In this document: piece by piece, positions 55,754-63,310 of the stretch
Position numbering within the stretch: the stretch's first letter is position 1
Layout of the letters: every line of letters starts with the position of its first letter
Source: Paraburkholderia agricolaris
Lineage (GTDB): Bacteria; Pseudomonadota; Gammaproteobacteria; Burkholderiales; Burkholderiaceae
DNA length: 64,000 bases
Direction: 5' to 3'
Assembly (NCBI RefSeq): GCF_009455635.1
Contig: NZ_QPER01000001.1
Coordinates: forward strand, 1,364,001 to 1,428,000
The notes under the pieces: generated by a model
Told to the model about the DNA's origin: nothing
The model's database searches: none
What the model saw: the letters and a program-made list of their open reading frames with translations, nothing else
Made by a program: the position numbers and the translations under genes

Positions 55754-56325
55754 CGGCAGGGTCGCGCAGCCTGTATCGCGATCCAGTCGAAGCGCTGATC
55801 GCAATCGAGAGTGCGACATGCAAAGGCTGTCCACACGAACGATCTTATGAATTTCTCGGTGCTATGCAAACGATCTGCGCAATTGGAATGAAGCACGGCG
55901 AACGCTGCCAACAATACGGAAAGAGGCAACCCAACATGACGACAGACGCCATTGCGGCAGACGAGATCGACGCTGTGCTCACCGAGTGGTACGAATGGAG
56001 CCAGGCATACGAGCCCGCGCTCGGTCATGGTCGTGCGTCGGCGAGCTGCCGCGACTTCAAGATTAGCAATCAGTGGATGGATTACGACGATCTGTCCGAG
56101 ACCGTTGATCGGCAGTTGCGCGCGGCAACCGGGCAGGGTGTCGATCCGCTGATCCAGAAGCTGTCGCTCGCGCACCGCGTCGCCGTAATGACCGCGTGCC
56201 GCAATTTCGTCGCCGGTTCAGTCGTGTTCCGCAACCCGCGCAGCCCGACGACACAGGACGCCGACTACGCCGAAGCGAAGCGCCTTTTGCGTCCTGCCCT
56301 TATCGCGAAGGGATTGCTCGTGTAG
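55750..56325 (+). CDS. prophage protein, possible late antiterminator (Q-like)
   Basis: The 191-aa protein starts at GTG. The N-terminal part has CKGCPHE and later Cys residues (ICAIGMKHGERC), a possible zinc site. The second part has VLTEWYEWSQAYEPALGHGR and MTACRNFVAGSVVFRNPRSP, resembling proteins found just before the late genes of Burkholderia prophages. Position suggests a Q-type role, but I cannot confirm it. An internal ATG at 55936 could make only the second part. Confidence 0.5.
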   Translation: MTAGSRSLYRDPVEALIAIESATCKGCPHERSYEFLGAMQTICAIGMKHGERCQQYGKRQPNMTTDAIAADEIDAVLTEWYEWSQAYEPALGHGRASASCRDFKISNQWMDYDDLSETVDRQLRAATGQGVDPLIQKLSLAHRVAVMTACRNFVAGSVVFRNPRSPTTQDADYAEAKRLLRPALIAKGLLV

Positions 56326-56354
56326 TCGTAGAATGGCGGAAAGGAGGTCTCGAT

Positions 56355-56726
56355 ATGAAAGTGGATGCCTTGAATTGTTCGCAACTTGACCATTGGGTCG
56401 CGAGGGCTGAAGGATACTCGCATGTGTCACTTGTCCCGCACGACAGGTGTGGCACGTGGTACGCGGGCGAAAGCTCTGGAGGCATCAATGACTGGACTCC
56501 GTCGACAAATTGGGGGCAGGGAGGGCCGATCATCGAGCGTGAGCGGATCATTGTTAAGCCCTATAAGGATGGCACATGGGGCGCCGATTACGAGTTCGAT
56601 CCAGATGCTCGCGGCGGCCACTTCTATATGTCATCAAAGGAAGGTGACACGCCATTAGTCGCCGCTATGCGCGCCTACGTTGCGGCAAAGTTTGGCGACG
56701 AATTGCCTGACGTTCGGACAAGTTGA
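56355..56726 (+). CDS. DUF2591 / NinX-like protein
   Basis: The 123-aa protein starts MKVDALNCSQLDHWVARAEG with AAGGAGG 7 nt upstream. NWGQGGPIIERERI and FYMSSKEGDTPLVAAMRAYV are the DUF2591 (NinX) signature. It is common in nin-like regions; biochemical role unknown. Confidence 0.85.
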   Translation: MKVDALNCSQLDHWVARAEGYSHVSLVPHDRCGTWYAGESSGGINDWTPSTNWGQGGPIIERERIIVKPYKDGTWGADYEFDPDARGGHFYMSSKEGDTPLVAAMRAYVAAKFGDELPDVRTS

Positions 56727-56803
56727 CGGCTGGCCTGTCGATGAACCGCGACCCGACGGTGCGTTCTGGTACGGCCCAAGCACCCGCCTTCTGAGGATCT
56801 ACA

Positions 56804-57031
56804 ATGAAATGGACGACTGAACTGCCGACCGAGGAAGGCTGGTATTGGATGCAACGCGGCGATAAAACCGAGGTTGTCAGAATCGCGATGCTTGGAAGCG
56901 ATATGGATACTTGGCAAAAGCCTATGCTCCATATCTATTCACCCAGCCTTCCGGGAAGTGCGCCAGTTGTGCGCGCCGAATTCAGCAAGGCGAAATGGGC
57001 AGGCCCAATCACTCCACCGAGCGAAGAATGA
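56804..57031 (+). CDS. small prophage protein (75 aa)
   Basis: MKWTTELPTEEGWYWMQRGD... has the opening typical of small phage proteins of the DUF551-like type (LPTEEGWYW). It is the last gene before a terminator. The 76-bp gap before it reads GWPVDEPRPDGAFWYGPS in one frame, which may be a remnant of another small gene. Confidence 0.6.
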   Translation: MKWTTELPTEEGWYWMQRGDKTEVVRIAMLGSDMDTWQKPMLHIYSPSLPGSAPVVRAEFSKAKWAGPITPPSEE

Positions 57032-57098
57032 TCGAAGTGCTTGACGATCTCGACGGAGATATGTGATTATTCGCCCGTGGTGAGTTCGCTCGTCCAAA

Positions 57099-57135
57099 GA
57101 AAAGCCCGCTAGGTGAAAACCTCGCGGGCTTTTTG
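57099..57135. terminator. bidirectional terminator
   Basis: AAAGCCCGC (57101-57109) pairs with GCGGGCTTT (57124-57132); T-runs occur on both strands. It separates the rightward operon from the leftward higBA genes. Confidence 0.85.
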
Positions 57136-57139
57136 CGTT

Positions 57140-57442
57140 TCAGGCGGCGTGAGCGTGCTGGCGAATCTCTTCGATCTTTTCCGCGCCGATCTTCTCTTTC
57201 GCCATTTCAGTGTCGTAGTGCGTCTGAAGGTTCATCCAGCTTTGCGGGTCGGTGCCGAAGAATGCGCCGAGCCGCACAGCCGTATCGGCCGTGATCGAGC
57301 GTTCGCCCTTGACGATCTCATTGATTCGCCGAGCGGGAACTCCGATCGCCTTCGCGAGCGCGTACTGGGTGATGCCCATCGGTTCGAGCCAGTCCACGGC
57401 CAGGATTTCTCCCGGCGTGGCCAGCGGAATTTGCCGTGCCAT
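57140..57442 (-). CDS. higA: HigA-type antitoxin
   Basis: The 100-aa protein starts MARQIPLATPGEILAVDWLE and has an XRE helix-turn-helix (GITQYALAKAIGVPARRINE) plus the VKGERSITADTAVRLGAFFG block, diagnostic of HigA. It binds the toxin and represses the operon. Gene order is toxin first (higB then higA), the usual inverted order of this family. Confidence 0.92.
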   Translation of the reverse strand: MARQIPLATPGEILAVDWLEPMGITQYALAKAIGVPARRINEIVKGERSITADTAVRLGAFFGTDPQSWMNLQTHYDTEMAKEKIGAEKIEEIRQHAHAA

Positions 57443-57503
57443 ATGTTGCTCCTGGTGCTTGCGTTTGTGCTGTTGGGAAAGCGGCGTTTCCGCCGCTCCC
57501 GCC

Positions 57504-57782
57504 TTAATGGTAATCAACGATCTCTACATCTGAGGCGCTGCCGTTTTCGAACTTGAAGCAGATGCGCCACTGGCCGTTGATTCTGATACTGAACTGCCCT
57601 TTCCGATCTCCTTTCAGTGCTTCCAACCGATTGTTTGGCGGGACGCGTAGGAAGTTGAGGTCTGAAGCCGCGTGAATCTGTTGCAGCTTCCGGATTGCGA
57701 CGCTCTCGATGTTGGCGAATCGTGCTACTCGGATGCCTTCGAAGAGAGCTTTTGTGTCGCGGCATTTGAACGAAGTGATCAT
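57504..57782 (-). CDS. higB: HigB-type toxin (RelE superfamily)
   Basis: The 92-aa protein starts MITSFKCRDTKALFEGIRVA and ends with RLEALKGDRKGQFSIRINGQ and WRICFKFENGSASDVEIVDY, the ribosome-dependent mRNA interferase fold. The cassette is inserted between early and late genes and likely stabilises the prophage or blocks other phages. The gap to higA is 61 bp. Confidence 0.92.
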   Translation of the reverse strand: MITSFKCRDTKALFEGIRVARFANIESVAIRKLQQIHAASDLNFLRVPPNNRLEALKGDRKGQFSIRINGQWRICFKFENGSASDVEIVDYH

Positions 57783-57793
57783 GTAAAGGATAG

Positions 57794-57824
57794 TAACGCA
57801 TGGCGTTAATAACGTCAAGCGTTA
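57794..57824. promoter_or_regulatory. two HigA operators
   Basis: Perfect palindromes TAACG-CATGG-CGTTA (57794-57808) and TAACG-TCAAG-CGTTA (57810-57824) sit 11-42 bp upstream of higB, with centres 16 bp apart. They are the likely autorepression sites. Confidence 0.8.
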
Positions 57825-57873
57825 CTATCAGTTATTCTCGCCTCCGCGCCTCACTACCAGCATCACCGACGTC

Positions 57874-58281
57874 ATGAATCTCAAAGCCATCATTCAGAAG
57901 ATCGCCTCATGGTTCAAGACGGAGGCTAAAGCCGTCGAGCAAAACGTCATTGAGAAGGCGCAGGCCGAGTTCGGCACGCTCAAGACTGTGGTCAAAGACG
58001 GCAGAACATATATTCAGGGCATCGGTGTTGGCATCGACGGCCCGCTCGACATGTGGTTCATGGCCAAAGACGGCAGCTTTTCAATCACCGACCCTTCTAT
58101 CGAGGCAAGTATGAGCACTCCCGCAGCAGCACCGGCAGCAACCGCGCCGCAAGCCAGCAACGTCAACGCCGCAGTGCAGATCGCGCTTGTGCTGAAGGCG
58201 ATCGATGCATCGTTGTCGGTCGAAGCCATTCAGGCCGCGACCACCGCAGCGCTCGCCGCTGCATATCCGGTCGCTGCGTAA
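57874..58281 (+). CDS. prophage hypothetical protein before HNH gene
   Basis: The 135-aa protein starts MNLKAIIQKIASWFKTEAKA. It has a helical N-terminus, a middle GRTYIQGIGVGIDGPLDMWF, an Ala/Pro linker and a C-terminal helix of Ala-rich repeats. There is no family I recognise. It is the first gene after the higBA cassette. Confidence 0.62.
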   Translation: MNLKAIIQKIASWFKTEAKAVEQNVIEKAQAEFGTLKTVVKDGRTYIQGIGVGIDGPLDMWFMAKDGSFSITDPSIEASMSTPAAAPAATAPQASNVNAAVQIALVLKAIDASLSVEAIQAATTAALAAAYPVAA

Positions 58282-58287
58282 CACGAC

Positions 58288-58686
58288 ATGCCGCGCCTGC
58301 GCACATTGGCGACTCGCCTGCAGTCATTGCCAAGCCGAGTCGCCATTGCCGAGTCGCCGTCGTGGCGAACAGGCAAGACGAGCAGCGCTGCGCGCGGCTA
58401 TGGCTACGACTGGCAGAAGCTGCGTGCCAGGCATCTGGCCGAGCATCCGCACTGCGTCTACTGCCTGCGCGATCTCGGCATGGTCGGCATGTCGCCGGCC
58501 GATGTCGTGCTCGCATGCGCCGATCGCGGCGTTGCCGAACCGCTTGGCACGATAGGGGATCACATCGTGGCGCATCGAGGCGATGATCGCCTGCGGCTCG
58601 ACCCGAACAACGTGCAGACGCTCTGCAAGCCGCACCACGATGGTGAGAAGGCACGCGCCGAGCGCGGTTCTCATCAAATGTTGTAA
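58288..58686 (+). CDS. HNH endonuclease
   Basis: The 132-aa protein has HPHCVYCLRDLGMVG, then GDHIVAHRGDDRLRLDPNNV and TLCKPHHDGEKA, the Cys pairs and H-N-H core. In HK97-like phages an HNH protein encoded just before the terminase is needed for cos cleavage by TerS/TerL. It overlaps the first inverted repeat of the downstream candidate packaging site. Confidence 0.9.
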   Translation: MPRLRTLATRLQSLPSRVAIAESPSWRTGKTSSAARGYGYDWQKLRARHLAEHPHCVYCLRDLGMVGMSPADVVLACADRGVAEPLGTIGDHIVAHRGDDRLRLDPNNVQTLCKPHHDGEKARAERGSHQML

Positions 58687-58770
58687 AAATACGACAACAT
58701 GCAACGAATGTTGTAGAAAAACAACAATAGGCAACGCCTAACGGGTGGGGGTGTCGAAAGTCTGAGGCTA
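58678..58770. other. candidate cos/packaging region
   Basis: ATGTTGT-N9-ACAACAT (58678-58700) and a second copy TGTTGT-N6-ACAACA (58709-58726) are 30 bp apart. They are followed by a G-run ACGGGTGGGGGTGTCGAAAG (58741-58760). G-rich strings of this kind between HNH and terS occur at the 3'-overhang cos sites of HNH-encoding phages. The exact cut is not determinable here. Confidence 0.5.
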
Positions 58771-58833
58771 TTTTTCGCCTCGACCGACCGTTCCCGCACG
58801 CGCAGAAAATTTTCCCCTTTGAGGATTTTGTTA

Positions 58834-59304
58834 ATGGCTTTAACAGCGAAAAAGAGGCTTTTCGCCGACGCTGTTTTAGCTGGCAAAGCCAATAAGGACG
58901 CGGCAATCGCCGCTGGTTACAGTGCCGCGACGGCCTCGGCTGCAGGTTCGCGCCTTGTTAAAGATAAGGATGTGGCCCTTTACATGGCCGCGCAGCGAAT
59001 CGAGCAGGAATCGAAGGCCGCCGCAGCGGCAAAACCCGCCGTTGATCGATCGCCGCCGCCGGATTTCGATCCGTACGCGTTGACGAGCTTCACAGATCCG
59101 AAGGCTTTCCTGATCGCTGCGATGAACGACGGCCGGACCGAACCGAAGCTTCGTGTAACGGCTGCGGTGGCGTTGATGCCGTTCGTGCACGCAAAGGTCG
59201 GCGAGACGGGCAAGAAGGATGCGAAGGGCGCGGCCGCCGAGAAAGCGGCGAACAAGTTTGCGTCGCTTGCGACGCCGAAACTCGTCGTCAACAACCGGAA
59301 ATAG
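58834..59304 (+). CDS. terS: terminase small subunit
   Basis: The 156-aa protein starts MALTAKKRLFADAVLAGKAN, then KDAAIAAGYSAATASAAGSR, the helix-turn-helix of terminase_2-type small subunits that binds the packaging site. It has an Ala/Lys-rich C-terminus. The start at 58834 is preferred over the ATG five codons upstream because TTGAGGA precedes it at better spacing. Confidence 0.85.
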   Translation: MALTAKKRLFADAVLAGKANKDAAIAAGYSAATASAAGSRLVKDKDVALYMAAQRIEQESKAAAAAKPAVDRSPPPDFDPYALTSFTDPKAFLIAAMNDGRTEPKLRVTAAVALMPFVHAKVGETGKKDAKGAAAEKAANKFASLATPKLVVNNRK

Positions 59305-59306
59305 CA

Positions 59307-59480
59307 ATGGATGAGATCGCTGGCGCAGTGGACACACTGGAAAACCTAATCGCGGCGCTTAGTCTGCCCATGCCGGATTCGATCCACTTGCAGGCATTGC
59401 GCGCCAAACTCCCCGAGGTGCGCGACGCTGTGAAGCGCGGCTACCTGTCGGCCGGTGGCGAGGACGTCTGGGCTAACTGA
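59307..59480 (+). CDS. small prophage protein between terS and terL
   Basis: A 57-codon ORF, MDEIAGAVDTLENLIAALSL..., is acidic and helical and ends YLSAGGEDVWAN. Its ATG is two bases after the terS stop and its stop overlaps the terL ATG (TGATG). It has no recognised family, but tight packing on both sides supports it. Confidence 0.65.
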   Translation: MDEIAGAVDTLENLIAALSLPMPDSIHLQALRAKLPEVRDAVKRGYLSAGGEDVWAN

Positions 59481-61192
59481 TGGAGTGGTCGACAGCGTGT
59501 CCGGATTGGCCTGATCGGATTCGAGCCGGTCGCTCGATCATCCCACCGCCGATTTTTCCGGAGCAGGCCGAAATCGCGCTGAACGTTTTCAAGCAGCTCA
59601 AGATCGTCGATGCGCCTGGCAGTCCGACGTTCGGCGAGTCTTGCGCTCAGTGGGTGTTCGATCTCGTCGCATCGATCTTCGGCGCGTACGACCCGGACAG
59701 CGGGCGGCGCCTGATCACCGAGTGGTTCGTGTGCATCCCGAAGAAGAACAGCAAATCGACGCTGGCCGCCGGGATCATGATGACCGCGATGATCCTCAAT
59801 TGGCGCCAGTCTGCCGAGTACGCAATCTTGGCGCCGACGATCGAGGTCGCGAACAACAGTTTCGCGCCGAGTCGGGACATGGTGAAGCACGAAGAAGACC
59901 TCGACGAACTGTTTCAGGTGCAAACGCACATCAAGACGATCACGCATCGCGTCAGTGGCGCGGCATTGAAGGTCGTCGCCGCTGACGCAAATACCGTCAG
60001 CGGTAAGAAGAGCGTCGGGACACTGATCGACGAGCTTTGGCTGTTCGGAAAGCAGCCGAACGCCGAAGATATGTTGCGCGAAGCGACCGGCGGTCTCGCG
60101 TCGCGGCCCGAAGGCTTCGTGATTTACCTGACGACGCAGTCGAATGATCCGCCGGCGGGCGTGTTCCTGCAGAAACTGCGTTACGCGCGAGACGTGCGCG
60201 ACGGAAAGATCCACGATCCGTGCTTCGTACCGGTGATTTTTGAGCATCCACCAGAGATGGTGAAGCGCAAAGAGCACCTGAAGGTCGAAAACCTTTCGAT
60301 GGTCAATCCGAATTTCGGTTATTCCGTCGACCAGGCATATCTGGAGCGCGAGTTCCGCAAGGCGCAAGAGGGCGGCCAAGAGTCATTCCGCGGCTTTCTC
60401 GCGAAGCACGCCAACGTCGAAATCGGGCTCGCGCTGCGCAGCGATCGTTGGGCCGGCGCAGAATTTTGGGAGGCTGCCGCGCTTGTGCCGGGTCTGACGC
60501 TCGACCAGTTGATCGAGCGCTGCGAAGTGATCGACGTTGGCATTGACGGTGGCGGCCTTGACGACCTGTTGGGTCTTGCTGTCGTCGGGCGGGAGCGCGG
60601 TACGCGCAACTGGCTGGCATGGACGCACGCTTGGGCACATCCATCAGTGTTCGAACGCCGGAAAGAGATCGCAGACACGCTCCGCGACTTCGAGAAGGAG
60701 GGCGACCTGACGGTCGTCGAGCAAATCGGCGACGACGTCGAGGACGTTGCACAGATCGTCGCGACGATTCATCAGGCCGGACTGCTGGATAAGGTTGGCG
60801 CCGACCCGGCTGGAATTGGTGGCGTGCTCGACGCGCTCGTCGCCGCGAAGGTGCCGGAAGACAAGGTGATCGGCATCTCGCAAGGCTGGAAACTGTCCGG
60901 CGCAATCAAGACGACCGAACGACGCGTCGCCGCGGCGAGCGGCCGCGGTCTCGACGAAGGTATCGGGGACGGCGGCGTACTGGTCCACGGCGGCCAACGC
61001 TTGATGGCGTGGTGCGTCGGCAATGCGCGCGTTGTGCCGGTGGGCAATGCCGTGAACATCACAAAACAGGCCAGCGGGACGGGCAAGATTGACCCGCTGA
61101 TGGCTATTTTCGATGCGGTATCGCTGATGGCGCTCAATCCGCCGGCTCAAGGGCCGTCGGTGTACGAGTCGCGCGGCATTCGATTTCTTTGA
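59480..61192 (+). CDS. terL: terminase large subunit
   Basis: The 570-aa protein has an ATPase with Walker A CIPKKNSKST (residues ~85-94), Walker B TLIDELWLF (~181-189) and coupling motif LTTQSN. A nuclease domain with catalytic Asp (VIDVGIDGGG) follows. It cuts and packages phage DNA into HK97-type proheads. The length is normal and no break is seen. Confidence 0.94.
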   Translation: MEWSTACPDWPDRIRAGRSIIPPPIFPEQAEIALNVFKQLKIVDAPGSPTFGESCAQWVFDLVASIFGAYDPDSGRRLITEWFVCIPKKNSKSTLAAGIMMTAMILNWRQSAEYAILAPTIEVANNSFAPSRDMVKHEEDLDELFQVQTHIKTITHRVSGAALKVVAADANTVSGKKSVGTLIDELWLFGKQPNAEDMLREATGGLASRPEGFVIYLTTQSNDPPAGVFLQKLRYARDVRDGKIHDPCFVPVIFEHPPEMVKRKEHLKVENLSMVNPNFGYSVDQAYLEREFRKAQEGGQESFRGFLAKHANVEIGLALRSDRWAGAEFWEAAALVPGLTLDQLIERCEVIDVGIDGGGLDDLLGLAVVGRERGTRNWLAWTHAWAHPSVFERRKEIADTLRDFEKEGDLTVVEQIGDDVEDVAQIVATIHQAGLLDKVGADPAGIGGVLDALVAAKVPEDKVIGISQGWKLSGAIKTTERRVAAASGRGLDEGIGDGGVLVHGGQRLMAWCVGNARVVPVGNAVNITKQASGTGKIDPLMAIFDAVSLMALNPPAQGPSVYESRGIRFL

Positions 61193-61199
61193 GGTGTGA

Positions 61200-62483
61200 A
61201 TGGGTTGGTTCGATTTCATCCGGCGGGGCAACCAGCCGGAGGCCCAAACTCGCCCTGAAACTCCATCGCCGCGCGCGGAAGCGCCGGCGGGCAGCGAGAC
61301 GTTCACCGGCTTAGACGATCCACGCCTGCTCGAGTACATCCGGCGCGGCGAGTTGGATGGTCGCGATCCACGCGCGGCGCGCGCGCTACGGAACATGGCC
61401 GTTTTGCGCTGCGTGACGCTGATTTCCGAAGCGATCGGCATGCTGCCGTTGAATCTCCAGAGCAGCGACGAGACGAAAAGGGTGCAGACCGACAACCCGG
61501 CGCACCGGCTGCTCAAGTACAAGCCGAACGACTGGCAGACGCCGATTGAGTTCAAGAGCCTCATGCAACTGCGGGCACTGCTCGACGGCCAGTCGTTCGC
61601 GCGGACTATCTGGTCGGGAAACAGGCCGATCCGGTTGATTCCGATGGATCGCGGTTCGACGAAGCCGCGGCTGACGGACGCCTGGCAGATCGTCTATGAC
61701 TACACCACGCCAGGCGGCGACCTGATTACTCTGCAGGCGCGCGACGTTTTTCACTTGCGCGACCTCTCGCTCGATGGCGTGAATGGCGTGTCGCGTATCA
61801 AATTGTCGCGTGAAGCGTTGGAACTTGCTGAACAGGCTGAGCGTGCCGCATCGCGCACATTCCGCACCGGTGTAATGGCGGGTGGCGCGATCGAGATTCC
61901 GAAAGAGCTTTCCGACAACGCCTATAAGCGCATGAAGGAGTCGCTCGCCGATAACCACTCGGGCGCGGAAAACGCCGGTAGCTGGATGCTGATCGAAGAG
62001 GGTGGCACGGCCAAGCAATTTTCGATCACGGCTGTGTCGGCGCAGCAGATCGAGACCCGCAACCATCAAATCGAAGAGGTCGCGCGCATGTATGGCGTGC
62101 CGCGGCCGCTTCTCATGATGGACGACACGAGTTGGGGCAGCGGCATCGAGCAGTTGGCAATCTTCTTTATCCAGTATGGCCTCGGGCACTGGTTTGTCTC
62201 ATGGGAGCAGGCCGCCGCGCGCAGCTTCATCCCCGACAACCAGCTCGATAAACAGCAATTCAAGTTCAACGAAGGCGCGCTATTGCGCGGCACGCTCAAC
62301 GATCAGGCGTCGTTCTTCTCGAAGGCGCTCGGCGCTGGCGGTCAGGCGCCGTGGATGTCCCAGAACGAAGTGCGCGAGCTCTCCGACCTGCCGAAATCCA
62401 GTGATCCGCAGACCGATGCGTTGCGCAATCCAATGACACAGAAACCGAAAGGGACTGGCGATGAGCCTCCTGCAACTGCCTGA
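61200..62483 (+). CDS. HK97-family portal protein
   Basis: The 427-aa protein starts MGWFDFIRRGNQPEAQTRPE. Typical blocks are NMAVLRCVTLISEAIGMLPL, FHLRDLSLDGVNGVSRIKLS and VARMYGVPRPLLMMDDTSWG. It forms the dodecameric DNA channel at the prohead vertex. Its 3' end overlaps the protease gene by 23 bp in another frame. Confidence 0.93.
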   Translation: MGWFDFIRRGNQPEAQTRPETPSPRAEAPAGSETFTGLDDPRLLEYIRRGELDGRDPRAARALRNMAVLRCVTLISEAIGMLPLNLQSSDETKRVQTDNPAHRLLKYKPNDWQTPIEFKSLMQLRALLDGQSFARTIWSGNRPIRLIPMDRGSTKPRLTDAWQIVYDYTTPGGDLITLQARDVFHLRDLSLDGVNGVSRIKLSREALELAEQAERAASRTFRTGVMAGGAIEIPKELSDNAYKRMKESLADNHSGAENAGSWMLIEEGGTAKQFSITAVSAQQIETRNHQIEEVARMYGVPRPLLMMDDTSWGSGIEQLAIFFIQYGLGHWFVSWEQAAARSFIPDNQLDKQQFKFNEGALLRGTLNDQASFFSKALGAGGQAPWMSQNEVRELSDLPKSSDPQTDALRNPMTQKPKGTGDEPPATA

Positions 62484-63306
62484 GATTCGTGCCGATTTCC
62501 GCCTGGGCGCGGCGCAGTTTGATATGCGTCCGGATGCGCTTGAGCGCTGGGAGCCCGAGGTGCGCGCGGCAAATGATGGTTCGCCGTCGATTTCGATCTA
62601 CGACACCATCGGCGACAACTGGGAGGGTACCGGTGTAACGGCGACGCGCATCTCCGCCGCGCTGCGCAGTATCGGTGCGAACCAAGCCGTCACGGTCAAC
62701 GTGAATTCGCCCGGTGGCGACTTCTTCGAAGGCGTCGCGATATACAACCTGCTTCGCCAACACCAGGCGAAGGTCACTGTGCAGGTGCTCGGTCTTGCGG
62801 CATCTGCCGCATCCGTGATCGCGATGGCTGGCGACGAGATTTTGATGGGTGAAGGCTCGTTCCTCATGATCCACAACGCGTGGACGGTCGCGATCGGCAA
62901 CCGGCACGATCTGGCTCAAGCGGCGCAGACGCTCGAACCATTCGACGCGGCAATGGCGAACTTGTACGCGAAGCGGGCAGGAATCACGCAAGGCGACGCG
63001 GCGAGCCTGATGGACAAGGAAACGTGGATCGGTGCCGACCAAGCTGTGAGCAACGGTTTTGCAACCGGCTTGATCGAAAGTGCCGAAGTCAGCAAGACAC
63101 AGACGTCATCGTCGACTACGCGAAAGACGCTCGCGATTGTCGAGGCGTCGATGGCTAAGGCGGGCTACTCTCGCTCGACCCGTCGCGAAGCAATCAAATC
63201 ACTTTTGTCCGGCACGCCGAGCGCTGCTGGAAACCCTGCCATGCCGAGCGCTGGCGAAGACGTTGCAGCATCGCTGCAAACCCTCATCAACGCATTGGGA
63301 AATTGA
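62461..63306 (+). CDS. ClpP-like prohead protease
   Basis: The 281-aa head maturation protease of the ClpP type has NSPGGDFFEGVAIYNLL, catalytic Ser115 in GLAASAASVIAMAG, and His138 (FLMIHNAWT). An Asp follows in ETWIGADQAVSNGFATG. It trims the capsid protein after assembly. This phage uses the ClpP-type instead of the HK97 U35-type protease. It lies between portal and capsid genes. Confidence 0.92.
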   Translation: MSLLQLPEIRADFRLGAAQFDMRPDALERWEPEVRAANDGSPSISIYDTIGDNWEGTGVTATRISAALRSIGANQAVTVNVNSPGGDFFEGVAIYNLLRQHQAKVTVQVLGLAASAASVIAMAGDEILMGEGSFLMIHNAWTVAIGNRHDLAQAAQTLEPFDAAMANLYAKRAGITQGDAASLMDKETWIGADQAVSNGFATGLIESAEVSKTQTSSSTTRKTLAIVEASMAKAGYSRSTRREAIKSLLSGTPSAAGNPAMPSAGEDVAASLQTLINALGN

Positions 63307-63310
63307 AACC

